Below are positions 45,920 through 54,194 of a stretch of DNA of 64,000 nucleotides, piece by piece. A program made the position numbers and the translations under genes. A model generated the notes under the pieces. It ran no database searches and had not been told where the DNA came from. It saw only the letters and a list, made by a program, of their open reading frames with translations. Source of the stretch: Ruegeria arenilitoris (GTDB taxonomy: Bacteria > Pseudomonadota > Alphaproteobacteria > Rhodobacterales > Rhodobacteraceae); NCBI RefSeq assembly GCF_013031355.1, contig NZ_WPZO01000012.1, positions 62,001-126,000 of the forward strand. The letters run 5' to 3'. Every line of letters starts with the position of its first letter. The stretch's first letter is position 1.

Positions 45920-46372
45920 ATGACCGTTGACTACGACACTCTCGCCAAGACCATTGCAGCCCTGACCGAAGGCGAAACAGATCAGGTCGCCCTGATGGCC
46001 ACGATCGCCTGCGAGGTGCACCACGCCGACGACCGTTTTGACTGGACCGGGTTTTACCGGGTGACCGAACCGGGCGTGCTGAAGATCGGCCCCTATCAGG
46101 GCGGTCACGGCTGTCTGGTCATCCCATTCGAACGCGGCGTCTGTGGCGCAGCGGCGCGCACCGGCGAGGTGCAGCTGGTGCCGGATGTAGACGCGTTTCC
46201 GGGCCACATCGCCTGCGCCTCGTCCACCCGGTCGGAACTGGTGCTGCCGGTGCGGGATGCGTCGGGTGAAGTCATTGCCGTGTTCGACATCGATAGCGAT
46301 CAGCCGAATGCTTTTGATGAAGAAGACGCCGACCAACTGACTCGCGTTCTGGCGCAGGTCTTTGCCCGTTAG
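45920..46372 (+). CDS. msrC: Free methionine-(R)-sulfoxide reductase (GAF domain)
   Basis: 150 residues, a single GAF domain as in fRMsr/YebR. Signature DWTGFYRV, GPYQGGHGCLVIPFERGVCG and FPGHIACAS hold the three cysteines expected for catalysis and recycling. It reduces free methionine-R-sulfoxide in the cytoplasm. Start ATG 45920 follows GGAAAAGACTGACC; the upstream frame runs through the hairpin element and is rejected. It overlaps the next minus-strand gene end by 4 bp. Confidence 0.9.
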   Translation: MTVDYDTLAKTIAALTEGETDQVALMATIACEVHHADDRFDWTGFYRVTEPGVLKIGPYQGGHGCLVIPFERGVCGAAARTGEVQLVPDVDAFPGHIACASSTRSELVLPVRDASGEVIAVFDIDSDQPNAFDEEDADQLTRVLAQVFAR

Positions 46373-46728
46373 GCCTTTGATTGTGAGGCTGTGATGCTGC
46401 GCTCGCGCAGCCAAATGATGACACCGCAAATGGCGACGAACGACAAGATACCGTCAACGAGGTTGATGGCGTTCCGTAGCGAAATGCCGCCTGAAATCGC
46501 GCCAAACAGGTCAATTGTGCAGAACGCGGCAAATAACAGGGCAACCCAACGCTTTTCTTTGCGCAGACCGGTCCGAAAGGCCAGCAAGATCAAGGTGACC
46601 AGCCCGATCTGCAGGGATACCGCAATGGCTTCGGGCGAATTGTATCCAATGGCGAGTCCAATCGCGCCGACGATCATCGCTCCGTTCAGCCAAAGCATGT
46701 ACTTGATCGACTGCAATACAAGATCCAT
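46369..46728 (-). CDS. Small membrane protein of unknown function
   Basis: 119 residues with four hydrophobic segments (about 12-28, 33-52, 62-78, 88-108) and a polar basic C terminus (LRERSITASQSKA). No motif that I recognise. It follows the DUF1294 gene on the same strand with a 51-bp gap and is convergent with msrC. Confidence 0.6.
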   Translation of the reverse strand: MDLVLQSIKYMLWLNGAMIVGAIGLAIGYNSPEAIAVSLQIGLVTLILLAFRTGLRKEKRWVALLFAAFCTIDLFGAISGGISLRNAINLVDGILSFVAICGVIIWLRERSITASQSKA

Positions 46729-46779
46729 CGGCTCCCCGTAAATTTACCCAGTACGTTGGCTTGAACAGCACTTCTTTGA

Positions 46780-47055
46780 TCAATTTGCCTGCACAAACTG
46801 TACAAGGAAAAATCCGCAGACAACCTGTATCCCGACAATAAGAAACAGCCGCATCGAAATGCCGCGCTTGCGGGTTTTGTGGTTGAAAATCCATCGACCG
46901 ACCACTGCGCCCGGACTGCCACCCAGTGCGGCCAGCCATAACAATCGACGTTCCGGAACCCTGCCTTTGCGCCGCCGGGCGCGGGCCTTGTCCCACGCAA
47001 ATGCCAATAGCGTCAGGGCGTTGATCGCCCAAAGATAGATCACTGCAATCCACAT
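46780..47055 (-). CDS. DUF1294 family membrane protein
   Basis: 91 residues. N-terminal helix YLWAINALTLLAFAWDKARAR, the conserved RVPERRLLWLAALGGSPGAVVG and FNHKTRKRGISMRLFLIVG are the DUF1294 signature. Inner-membrane protein of unknown function. The start could also be 47115, giving 111 residues; neither has a strong ribosome site. Divergent from the XRE-cupin regulator. Confidence 0.8.
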   Translation of the reverse strand: MWIAVIYLWAINALTLLAFAWDKARARRRKGRVPERRLLWLAALGGSPGAVVGRWIFNHKTRKRGISMRLFLIVGIQVVCGFFLVQFVQAN

Positions 47056-47109
47056 GGCCTTGGCATAAACAGGCACGGTTTCTCGTGCAAATGAAAAAAC
47101 TCTTGGAAA

Positions 47110-47156
47110 TTTCACGAATCTGGGTCATCGTGAAAAAGAAGAGGAAAATTTCACCA
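47110..47156. promoter_or_regulatory. Probable operator of the XRE-cupin regulator
   Basis: TTTCACGA (47110-47117) and TCGTGAAA (47128-47135) form a perfect 8-bp inverted repeat over 10 bp. A third half-site TTTCACCA lies at 47149-47156. All sit just before the regulator's GTG at 47172, suggesting autoregulation. Confidence 0.5.
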
Positions 47157-47171
47157 GAATCGGAGCGGCAC

Positions 47172-47741
47172 GTGAACACTCAGGCCCCCCACAGCGCGAC
47201 GCTTGGTGCGGATATCCGCGCCCTGCGCAAGGCGCGCGGGCTGACGCTGACCGAAATAGCCGAACGTCTGAACCGCTCGGTCGGGTGGCTCAGTCAGGTC
47301 GAGCGGGACATGTCCGACCCTTCGATCTCGGACCTGCGCCAGATCGCGGAATGTCTGGGTGTGCCGATGTCCATGCTGTTCGCGCATTCCTCAGCACCAG
47401 CGGACGAGCAGGGGTATGTCGTGCGCGCCGGATCGCGCCGCCCGATGGGGTCGGGCGAGGAAGGGTTGATCGAGGAACTGTTGTCACCCGATCTGACCGA
47501 TGACTTCGAGATGGTGCATTCCACGTTCGAGCCTCATTCAAAGATGCAGACGCCCGCGAACCGCCCCACGCAAGAGGTTGGCTATATGGTGTCGGGTCGT
47601 TTGGATCTGGTGATCGGGGGGCGTGCGTTTTCGGTCGGTCCGGGGGACAGTTTCCGGATCAAGAACGAACCCTATCAATGGGCCAACCCCTATGATGAGC
47701 CCGCAGTGGCCATCTGGGTCATCGCACCGCCGGTGTACTGA
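47172..47741 (+). CDS. XRE-family regulator with C-terminal cupin
   Basis: 189 residues. N-terminal helix-turn-helix (about 12-68: ADIRALRKARGLTLTEIAERL, VGWLSQVERDMSDPSISDL) and C-terminal cupin sensor (about 105-185: FEPHSKMQTP, TQEVGYMVSGRLDLVIGGR, VGPGDSFRIKNEPYQWANP). This class usually senses a small molecule such as an amine or amino acid. GTG 47172 is preferred, with CGGAGC eight bases upstream; the ATG at 47085 would cross the operator. It precedes the GFA and dehydrogenase genes and probably controls them. Confidence 0.85.
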   Translation: MNTQAPHSATLGADIRALRKARGLTLTEIAERLNRSVGWLSQVERDMSDPSISDLRQIAECLGVPMSMLFAHSSAPADEQGYVVRAGSRRPMGSGEEGLIEELLSPDLTDDFEMVHSTFEPHSKMQTPANRPTQEVGYMVSGRLDLVIGGRAFSVGPGDSFRIKNEPYQWANPYDEPAVAIWVIAPPVY

Positions 47742-47818
47742 CATGGTGGGTCCAGCATTCACCAATTGTGGCGAAGGGCCGATGCCTGTCCATTCGCCGG
47801 CAGCAAGGAGGTAGTCAC

Positions 47819-48199
47819 ATGCACACCGGTTCCTGTCTTTGTGGTGCTGTTTCGTTTGCCATTGACGGCGATCTGTCGCCGCCTTCGGTCTGCCATTGCG
47901 GCCAGTGCCGTAAGCAATCGGGCCATGTCTGGGCTTCGACCTCGACCCATCAGGACAATCTCAGCTTTACCGCCAGTGACACGCTGCGCTGGTTCCGCGC
48001 TTCCGACATTGCCCGGCGTGGCTTTTGCAGTGCCTGCGGGTCGTTCCTGTTCTGGCAGCACAATGACGAAGACACGATTTCGATTTCCATGGGTGCCCTG
48101 AGCGAACCCACCGGACTGCACCTCGCCCGGCACATCTTTGTGGCCGACAAGGGCGACTACTACGACATCACAGACGATCTGCCCCAAGAGGCACAGTAA
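47819..48199 (+). CDS. GFA-family (glutathione-dependent formaldehyde-activating-like) protein
   Basis: 126 residues. The zinc-cysteine pattern of the family is complete: GSCLCGAVSF, SVCHCGQCRKQSGH and GFCSACGSFLFW. Gfa itself is debated as a formaldehyde-glutathione catalyst, but its place 16 bp ahead of a demethylating dehydrogenase fits handling of released formaldehyde. A strong AAGGAGGT ribosome site fixes ATG 47819. Confidence 0.87.
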   Translation: MHTGSCLCGAVSFAIDGDLSPPSVCHCGQCRKQSGHVWASTSTHQDNLSFTASDTLRWFRASDIARRGFCSACGSFLFWQHNDEDTISISMGALSEPTGLHLARHIFVADKGDYYDITDDLPQEAQ

Positions 48200-48215
48200 A
48201 AGAGGATCCAAACTC

Positions 48216-50663
48216 ATGAGTGATTTTCCAACCAAGGCCCGTGTGGTCATCATCGGCGGCGGCGTCGTTGGCTGTTCGTCCCTGTATCATCTGGCCAAGA
48301 AGGGCTGGACCGACTGCGTTCTGCTGGAAAAGAACGAACTGACTGCCGGTTCGACATGGCACGCGGCGGGTAACGTGCCGACCTTCTCGACCTCGTGGGC
48401 GATCATGAACATGCAGCGCTATTCGACCGAGCTGTATTCGCGCCTGGCCGAAGAGGTCGACTACCCGATGAACTACCACGTATCGGGGTCGATCCGTCTG
48501 GCGCACAGCAAAGAGCGGATGCAGGAATTCGAGCGTGCCATGTCCATGGGCCTGTATCAGGGCATCCCGATGGAGATGTGGACCCCGGAGCAGGCGAAAG
48601 AGCGTTACCCGTTCCTCGAAACCCATGATCTGGAAGGCGTGCTGTACGACCCGACCGATGGTGACATCGACCCGGCGCAGCTGACTCAGGCCTTTGCCAA
48701 GGGCGCGCGCGATCTGGGCCAGAAGATCATCCGTTTCTGCCCGGCGACCAATGTGACCCAGCACGAAGACGGCACCTGGACCGTGCACACCGATCAGGGC
48801 GACATCGCTTGTGACTATGTGGTGAACGCCGCCGGTTACTATGCGCAGCGCGTGGGTGAGATGTTCAAGCCGTTTGGCGGCCGCACCGTGCCTGCGATGG
48901 TCATGAGCCACCAGTACCTGCTGACCGACGAAGTGCCCGAGATCGAGGCATGGTCGAAAGAGAACGGTGGCAAGCTGCCGCTTCTGCGGGACGTGGATAT
49001 CTCGTACTACCTGCGTCAGGAAAAGAACGGCTTCAACCTTGGTCCCTACGAGCCCAACTGCAAGGGCCACTGGATGACCGAAGATGACCCGATGCCCGAG
49101 GATTTCTCCTTCCAGCTGTGGAATGACGATCTGGACCGTATCGAAGACATCGTAACCGACGCGATGGAGCGGGTGCCGCTGATGGCGACCTCGGGTGTTG
49201 GCCGTGTGATCAACGGCCCGATCCCCTATGCGCCCGACGGTCTGCCGCTGATCGGCCCGATGCCGGGCGTGACAAATGCGTTCGAAGCCCACAGCTTTAC
49301 CTTCGGCATCGCGCAGGGCGGTGGTGCAGGCAAGGTGCTGGCCGAATGGATCGTCGATGGTCACACTGAGTGGGATATGTGGGCGGTCGATCCGCGCCGC
49401 TACACCGATTATACCGATCAGGATTACTGCAACCAGAAAGGTATGGAAGTTTACGGCAACGAATACGCCATGCACTTCCCGCACCACGAATGGCCTGCGG
49501 CACGCGACAAAAAGCTGTCTCCGGTCCATGCCAAGATCAAGGAACTGGGCGGCGTTATGGGGGCCTATAACGGCTGGGAACGTGCTAACTGGTTTGCCAA
49601 GCCGGGCGACGACACCTCTGAGGACGCCACCCACACATGGGGCCGGTCCGGCCCGTGGGAACAACGCATCAAGGAAGAGTGTGAAGCCGTTCGCGACAAT
49701 TGCGGCGTGCTCGACCTGCCGGGCTTCTCGCGTTTTATGGTCAAAGGTGAAGGAGCAGCTGAAGCTCTGCGTGGTCTGATCACCGGTGGCCTGCCCAAGG
49801 TTGGCCGCATCAACCTGGTCTATGTCTCGGACGACCGGGGCCGCATCCTGACAGAAATGTCCTGCGTCCGTCTGGGCGAGGATGAGTTCATGATGATCAC
49901 CGCAGCGACTGCTCAGTGGCATGACCGTGACATCCTGACGAAGGCGATGCCTGCCGGTGTTTCGGTCGAGGATGTCACCACCACCCGCGACACGTTGATC
50001 GTGACCGGCCCGAAATCGCGTGAGATCCTGGCGGGTCTGAGCGATGCGGACCTGTCCACCGGCTGGCTGACCCATCAGGCGGCAACTGTCGCCGGTAAAT
50101 CGGCCTTCCTGATCCGCGTTTCCTTCGCCGGTGAACTGGGTTGGGAGGTGCACGCCCTGAACGAGGACATGCCAGCGATCTACGAGGCGATCCTCGATGC
50201 CGGTGCGACACCGTTCGGCATGTATGCGTTGAACGCGCTGCGGATCGAAAAGGGCTACCGCACCTGGAAGGGCGATCTGTCCAGCGACTACTCACTGCTG
50301 GAAGGTGGTCTAGGACGTTTCGTCAAGCTGGACAAACCGCAGGACTTCCCGGGCAAGGCCGCGATCCAGAACGAAAAGCAGCAAGGGGTGAAGAAATCCT
50401 TTGTCACGCTGACCGTCGAGGCCGGTGATTGCGATGCGCCCTACATGTCCTGCATCTCGCAGAACGGTGAGATTGTGGGTGAGACCACTTCGGGCGCCTG
50501 GGGCTATCGCGTTGGCAAATCCATCGCGCTGGGCATGGTGAAGACCGAAGCCGCCAACCCGGGCACCGAGCTTGAGGTGGAAATCTACGGTCAGAAATAC
50601 CGCGCTGTGGTACAAGAGGACCAACCGCTCTGGGATCCGGCAAACGAGCGGCTGCGCGCGTAA
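48216..50663 (+). CDS. FAD-dependent dehydrogenase fused to GcvT domain, dimethylglycine/sarcosine dehydrogenase-like
   Basis: 815 residues. N-terminal DAO domain: VVIIGGGVVGCSSLYHLAKK and TAGSTWHAAGN, whose His is the covalent FAD site in DMGDH/SARDH. A FAO-type linker follows. The C-terminal half (about 430-815) is a GcvT aminomethyltransferase domain with SFAGELGWEVHA and LRIEKGYRTWKGDL. Such enzymes oxidatively remove an N-methyl group and pass it to tetrahydrofolate as methylene-THF. Substrate could be dimethylglycine, sarcosine or another N-methyl amine. Second gene of the GFA-dehydrogenase-cupin-MDR-methyltransferase run. Confidence 0.87.
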   Translation: MSDFPTKARVVIIGGGVVGCSSLYHLAKKGWTDCVLLEKNELTAGSTWHAAGNVPTFSTSWAIMNMQRYSTELYSRLAEEVDYPMNYHVSGSIRLAHSKERMQEFERAMSMGLYQGIPMEMWTPEQAKERYPFLETHDLEGVLYDPTDGDIDPAQLTQAFAKGARDLGQKIIRFCPATNVTQHEDGTWTVHTDQGDIACDYVVNAAGYYAQRVGEMFKPFGGRTVPAMVMSHQYLLTDEVPEIEAWSKENGGKLPLLRDVDISYYLRQEKNGFNLGPYEPNCKGHWMTEDDPMPEDFSFQLWNDDLDRIEDIVTDAMERVPLMATSGVGRVINGPIPYAPDGLPLIGPMPGVTNAFEAHSFTFGIAQGGGAGKVLAEWIVDGHTEWDMWAVDPRRYTDYTDQDYCNQKGMEVYGNEYAMHFPHHEWPAARDKKLSPVHAKIKELGGVMGAYNGWERANWFAKPGDDTSEDATHTWGRSGPWEQRIKEECEAVRDNCGVLDLPGFSRFMVKGEGAAEALRGLITGGLPKVGRINLVYVSDDRGRILTEMSCVRLGEDEFMMITAATAQWHDRDILTKAMPAGVSVEDVTTTRDTLIVTGPKSREILAGLSDADLSTGWLTHQAATVAGKSAFLIRVSFAGELGWEVHALNEDMPAIYEAILDAGATPFGMYALNALRIEKGYRTWKGDLSSDYSLLEGGLGRFVKLDKPQDFPGKAAIQNEKQQGVKKSFVTLTVEAGDCDAPYMSCISQNGEIVGETTSGAWGYRVGKSIALGMVKTEAANPGTELEVEIYGQKYRAVVQEDQPLWDPANERLRA

Positions 50664-50680
50664 CCCCGGACGGAGGTGCC

Positions 50681-51157
50681 ATGAGCAAGCGATACTCCAA
50701 ATTGGGGCCCGGTGAGGGCCCCAACTATGACTGGGAAAACGACCATACCTTCGTCAAGGTGTCCGGTCAGGACTCAGGTGGTGCCTATACGCTCATGGAA
50801 GACAACCTGATGGCCAGCTTTGCGCTTGGCCTTCATCGCCATGACGGCCATGCCGAAACTTTCTACTTTCTGGACGGTGAGGTGGACTTCTTCGTCGATG
50901 GCGACTGGCACCGGTGCATGGCGGGAACAACGATGCATGTCCCTGCGGGTGTGCCACATGCGTGCCGCGTGGCCGGAGGCGCCCCTGCGCGGATGCTGAT
51001 GATCTTTCAACCCTCGGGGTTTGACGGTTTTCTGGCCGAGCTTGCGACAATGAGCGAGGCCGACTTCGCGGATGAGGCAAAGATGGCCGACCTGAACGTC
51101 CATTATGACATCATCCCGATGGGTCCGGTTCCGCCGCATCCGGACGATCAGACCTGA
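50681..51157 (+). CDS. Single-domain cupin protein
   Basis: 158 residues. Double-stranded beta-helix with both cupin motifs: metal ligands in LHRHDGHAETFYFLDGEVDF (HxH-x4-E-like) and a second motif VPAGVPHACRVAG. It could be an enzyme or a metabolite sensor; no more precise family is visible. It starts 17 bp after the dehydrogenase stop with CGGAGGTGCC upstream. Confidence 0.83.
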   Translation: MSKRYSKLGPGEGPNYDWENDHTFVKVSGQDSGGAYTLMEDNLMASFALGLHRHDGHAETFYFLDGEVDFFVDGDWHRCMAGTTMHVPAGVPHACRVAGGAPARMLMIFQPSGFDGFLAELATMSEADFADEAKMADLNVHYDIIPMGPVPPHPDDQT

Positions 51158-51169
51158 AGGCGGCATCAG

Positions 51170-52222
51170 ATGACACTCCCCCATACAATGTCTGGTGTTT
51201 ATCTGACCCAACACGGCGGGCCAGAGGCGCTGGAATGGCGCGACGATATACCGGTGCCCCAGCCCGGGCCGGGGCAGGTGCTGGTTCGGGTTCTGGCCGC
51301 GGGCGTGAACAACACAGATATCAATACGCGCGTTGGCTGGTATTCCTCTGACGTGACGGGCGCGACCGATGCCGTCGATCAGGATGTCGAGGCCGGAGGC
51401 TGGGGCGGTGCACTGCGCTTCCCGCGCATTCAGGGCGGTGATCTATGCGGCGTCGTTGAACTGGCCGGGCCTGAGACGGGTTTCCAGCCCGGTCAGCGCG
51501 TCACTTGCCCGATTAACCTGCCGCGTCCACGTCCGGGTCATCCGACCGGGTTCATTGCGTTGGGGTCCGAAATGGATGGCGCCTTTGCGCAATACTGTCT
51601 GGTCGAGGCAGATGACCTGTATGACGTGACCGCCTCACCCCTGTCGGATGTCGAAATCGCCGCCATCCCTTGTGCCTTTGGCACCGCCGAGAACCTTCTG
51701 ACCCGTGCAGGCGTGACCTCGGGGCAAAAGGTGCTGATCACCGGGGCGTCCGGCGGTGTCGGTCTGGCCGCCGTGCAACTGGCGGCGCTGCGGGGCGCAA
51801 CTGTCTGGGGCGTGACCAGCCTGGCCAAGGCCGAGGTGGTCAAAGGGCAAGGCGCGGTCGAGACCTTTGCACGTGATGCCACGCTGCCAGCGGATATGTT
51901 TGATGTGGTGATCGACGTTGTGGGCGGACCCGCATGGCCCGGCCTGATCCTGGCCTTGAAGCCGGGTGGCCACTATGCTGTGTCGGGCGCGATCGCAGGA
52001 CCGATCGTTCAGGCCGACCTACGTGACATCTATCTGCGCGACATCACCATCCACGGCTGCACCCATCAGGCCTTTGACGTGTTCGGGAGGCTGGTCGAGA
52101 TGATCAATGCCGGTCGGATCAGACCCTTGATCTCAAAGACTTATCCGCTAAAGGACATCGCGGCAGCGCAGGCGGATTTTCAATCCAAAGCGTTCCCGGG
52201 CAAACTTGTTCTTATTCCGTGA
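51170..52222 (+). CDS. Medium-chain (MDR) zinc-less alcohol dehydrogenase/quinone oxidoreductase-like
   Basis: 350 residues. MDR fold: GroES-like N half (VLVRVLAAGVNNTDINTRVG), then the Rossmann NAD(P) site in VLITGASGGVGLAAVQLAALRG. The structural zinc-cysteine cluster is absent, which points to the quinone-oxidoreductase branch. Substrate unknown. It starts 12 bp after the cupin gene, in the same operon. Confidence 0.85.
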   Translation: MTLPHTMSGVYLTQHGGPEALEWRDDIPVPQPGPGQVLVRVLAAGVNNTDINTRVGWYSSDVTGATDAVDQDVEAGGWGGALRFPRIQGGDLCGVVELAGPETGFQPGQRVTCPINLPRPRPGHPTGFIALGSEMDGAFAQYCLVEADDLYDVTASPLSDVEIAAIPCAFGTAENLLTRAGVTSGQKVLITGASGGVGLAAVQLAALRGATVWGVTSLAKAEVVKGQGAVETFARDATLPADMFDVVIDVVGGPAWPGLILALKPGGHYAVSGAIAGPIVQADLRDIYLRDITIHGCTHQAFDVFGRLVEMINAGRIRPLISKTYPLKDIAAAQADFQSKAFPGKLVLIP

Positions 52223-52235
52223 AAGGGTTGGGAAA

Positions 52236-53129
52236 ATGTCAAAAATCACTCTTCTGGATGGCTCAATCGGGCAGGAACTGGTCAAGCGCAGCGGTGAACA
52301 GCCGACGCCCTTGTGGTCGACCCGGGTGATGATGGATCGCCCCGAACTGGTCGGGGACGTCCACGCCGAGTATTTCCGTCGCGGCGCGACGGTTGCCACC
52401 ACCAATACCTATGCCGTGCATCGGTCCCGGCTGGTGCGGGAAGGGATGGAGGCGCAGCTTGCCGACCTGATCAACGCGGCGGTCACGCAAGCCGAACAAG
52501 CGCGTGGCTCAAACGGAGGGCGTATTGCCGGGGCGTTGGGGCCGCTGTTGGCCTCGTACCGGCCTGACCTGAAACCCGATGTGGATGAGGCGGCCGAGAA
52601 GTTCGCGGAATTGGCAAAGATGATGGCGGAGCGTGTGGACTTTTTCCTGATCGAAACCGTGTCTTCGGTTCAGGAGGCCGAAGGTGCGCTGCGCGGCGCG
52701 TCGGAAGGCGGCAAGCCTGTCTGGCTGGCGCTGACGGTGATGGATGACGATGGCACGCGTCTGCGCTCGGGCGAGCTACTGTCCGAAATCGCGCCGGTGG
52801 TTAAGCGTTTCGCGCCCGAGGTCGTGCTGATCAACTGTTCGCGCCCCGAGGCCATTCCCGCAGCTCTAGGCGTCATCGCTCAACTGGGCCGACCGTTCGG
52901 AGCCTACGCCAACGGTTTCACCGGCATTACCCAGAAGTTTCTGGAAGACGCGCCCACGGTCGATGCGTTGGAACAGCGTCAGGACCTGGGCCCCGACGCC
53001 TATGCCGATCACGCGATGGCTTGGGTGGCGCAGGGGGCAACCATTGTCGGCGGTTGCTGCGAGGTGGGTCCGGATCACATCGAAACCCTGGCCAACCGGT
53101 TGCGCGCTGCCGGCCACCAGATCGTCTGA
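52236..53129 (+). CDS. Homocysteine S-methyltransferase family protein (betaine-homocysteine type)
   Basis: 297 residues. TIM-barrel enzyme with zinc ligands in INCSRPEAIP (Cys) and IVGGCCEVGPDHI (paired Cys), plus the N-terminal LLDGSIGQELVKR. It transfers a methyl group from betaine or S-methylmethionine to homocysteine. With the dimethylglycine-type dehydrogenases on either side, glycine betaine is the likely donor, giving dimethylglycine. Start ATG 52236 follows GGGTTGGGAAA. The regulator gene starts 10 bp after its stop. Confidence 0.85.
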   Translation: MSKITLLDGSIGQELVKRSGEQPTPLWSTRVMMDRPELVGDVHAEYFRRGATVATTNTYAVHRSRLVREGMEAQLADLINAAVTQAEQARGSNGGRIAGALGPLLASYRPDLKPDVDEAAEKFAELAKMMAERVDFFLIETVSSVQEAEGALRGASEGGKPVWLALTVMDDDGTRLRSGELLSEIAPVVKRFAPEVVLINCSRPEAIPAALGVIAQLGRPFGAYANGFTGITQKFLEDAPTVDALEQRQDLGPDAYADHAMAWVAQGATIVGGCCEVGPDHIETLANRLRAAGHQIV

Positions 53130-53139
53130 GGTGAAGACG

Positions 53140-54105
53140 ATGCGGAACCCTGCGGATAACTCAGCCCAGCTGCATTTCGATATTCTGGTCGCGCCCGGAT
53201 ACGTGCTGCTGGAACTGGCCTCGTTGGTCGAGGTGCTGCGGCTGGCCAATCGTGTGTGTCCGAGCCCTCCGTTCACCTATGCCTATCGATCGCTGAAAGG
53301 TGGGCCGATTGCCAGCAGCAGCGATGCGGTGGTTCAAACCGAACCTGCCCCGGCCCAGCCCAAGGCGGACTACCTGTTCGTGATCGGCAATTCCGACCCC
53401 GATCATCCGGACCTGTCTTTGGGGCGGGTCGTGTCGGACTATACGTTCCGCGGGGCCAAGGTGTTTTTGCTGGCCGAAGCCGCCAGCCGCTATATCGACG
53501 AGCAAGGCACCGACGATATGGCGACCCATTGGGAAAACGCCTCGTTTCTGCGCGAGCGCGGCGCTCGGTTCGAAGCCAAGCTGTCGATCGCAACCGAGCA
53601 GGGCGCGGTGGTGACCTGCGCCGGGATGGAGGCGACGACGGATGTAGCCTTGGCCGTGATCGGGCGGCATATCTCGGGACCGGCCAAGATGACGGTGGCC
53701 GATATCATGCTGCACGAGAACATCCGCGACTTTGCCTCGATGCAGCCGTTTTCCGGGGCTAAACAGACCGCGACGGGCGATGCCAAGCTGGACCAGTGCA
53801 TCAAGCTGATGCAGGCCAATATCGAGGACCCGCTGCCGATCAACCAGATCGTCGAATCGCTGCACCTGTCGAACCGGTCGCTGGAGCGGAAATTCAAAAA
53901 CTATTTCGGCACCACGCCGAACGGATTCTACCGCGAAATGCGGCTGGCCAAGGCCAATAATCTGCTGCTCAACACCACCATGAGCGTCCGCGAAATCGGT
54001 CTGGCCTGCGGGTTCCCGAACGGTTTTTCCTCTGTTTACAAGAGCTTTTTCGGCGTCACCCCCTTTGTTGTCCGCCGGGAAAAGCGGGCCGCGACACATC
54101 GGTGA
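53140..54105 (+). CDS. GlxA-family AraC-type transcriptional activator, GbdR-like
   Basis: 321 residues. N-terminal DJ-1/PfpI-like ligand domain (about 8-180; FDILVAPGYVLLELASLVEVLRLAN, AVVTCAGMEATTDVALAVI) and C-terminal AraC double helix-turn-helix (about 215-315; LSNRSLERKFKNYFGTTPNGFYREMRLAKA, IGLACGFPNGFSSVYKSFFGVTP). This architecture is that of GbdR/SouR, the betaine and sarcosine catabolism activators of Pseudomonas, which fits its neighbours. It lies between the methyltransferase and the second dehydrogenase. Confidence 0.87.
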   Translation: MRNPADNSAQLHFDILVAPGYVLLELASLVEVLRLANRVCPSPPFTYAYRSLKGGPIASSSDAVVQTEPAPAQPKADYLFVIGNSDPDHPDLSLGRVVSDYTFRGAKVFLLAEAASRYIDEQGTDDMATHWENASFLRERGARFEAKLSIATEQGAVVTCAGMEATTDVALAVIGRHISGPAKMTVADIMLHENIRDFASMQPFSGAKQTATGDAKLDQCIKLMQANIEDPLPINQIVESLHLSNRSLERKFKNYFGTTPNGFYREMRLAKANNLLLNTTMSVREIGLACGFPNGFSSVYKSFFGVTPFVVRREKRAATHR

Positions 54106-54153
54106 AAATCACCGATCTTGTGACGTTTTTGATGCATTTATTGTCGGTCTTCC

Positions 54154-54179
54154 GTGTCATTTTGCCCAAAACCTGACAC
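54154..54179. promoter_or_regulatory. Inverted repeat ahead of the second dehydrogenase gene
   Basis: GTGTCA (54154-54159) and TGACAC (54174-54179) flank TTTTG-CCC-AAAA, giving a nested palindrome 15 bp before the ATG at 54195. A candidate operator (possibly for the GlxA/AraC regulator) or leader hairpin. Confidence 0.4.
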
Positions 54180-54194
54180 AGCGGAGATTTCAGG

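Noticed and set aside
48168..50153. Open frame of 661 codons on the minus strand
   Set aside because: Antisense to the first GcvT-fused dehydrogenase; no family match.
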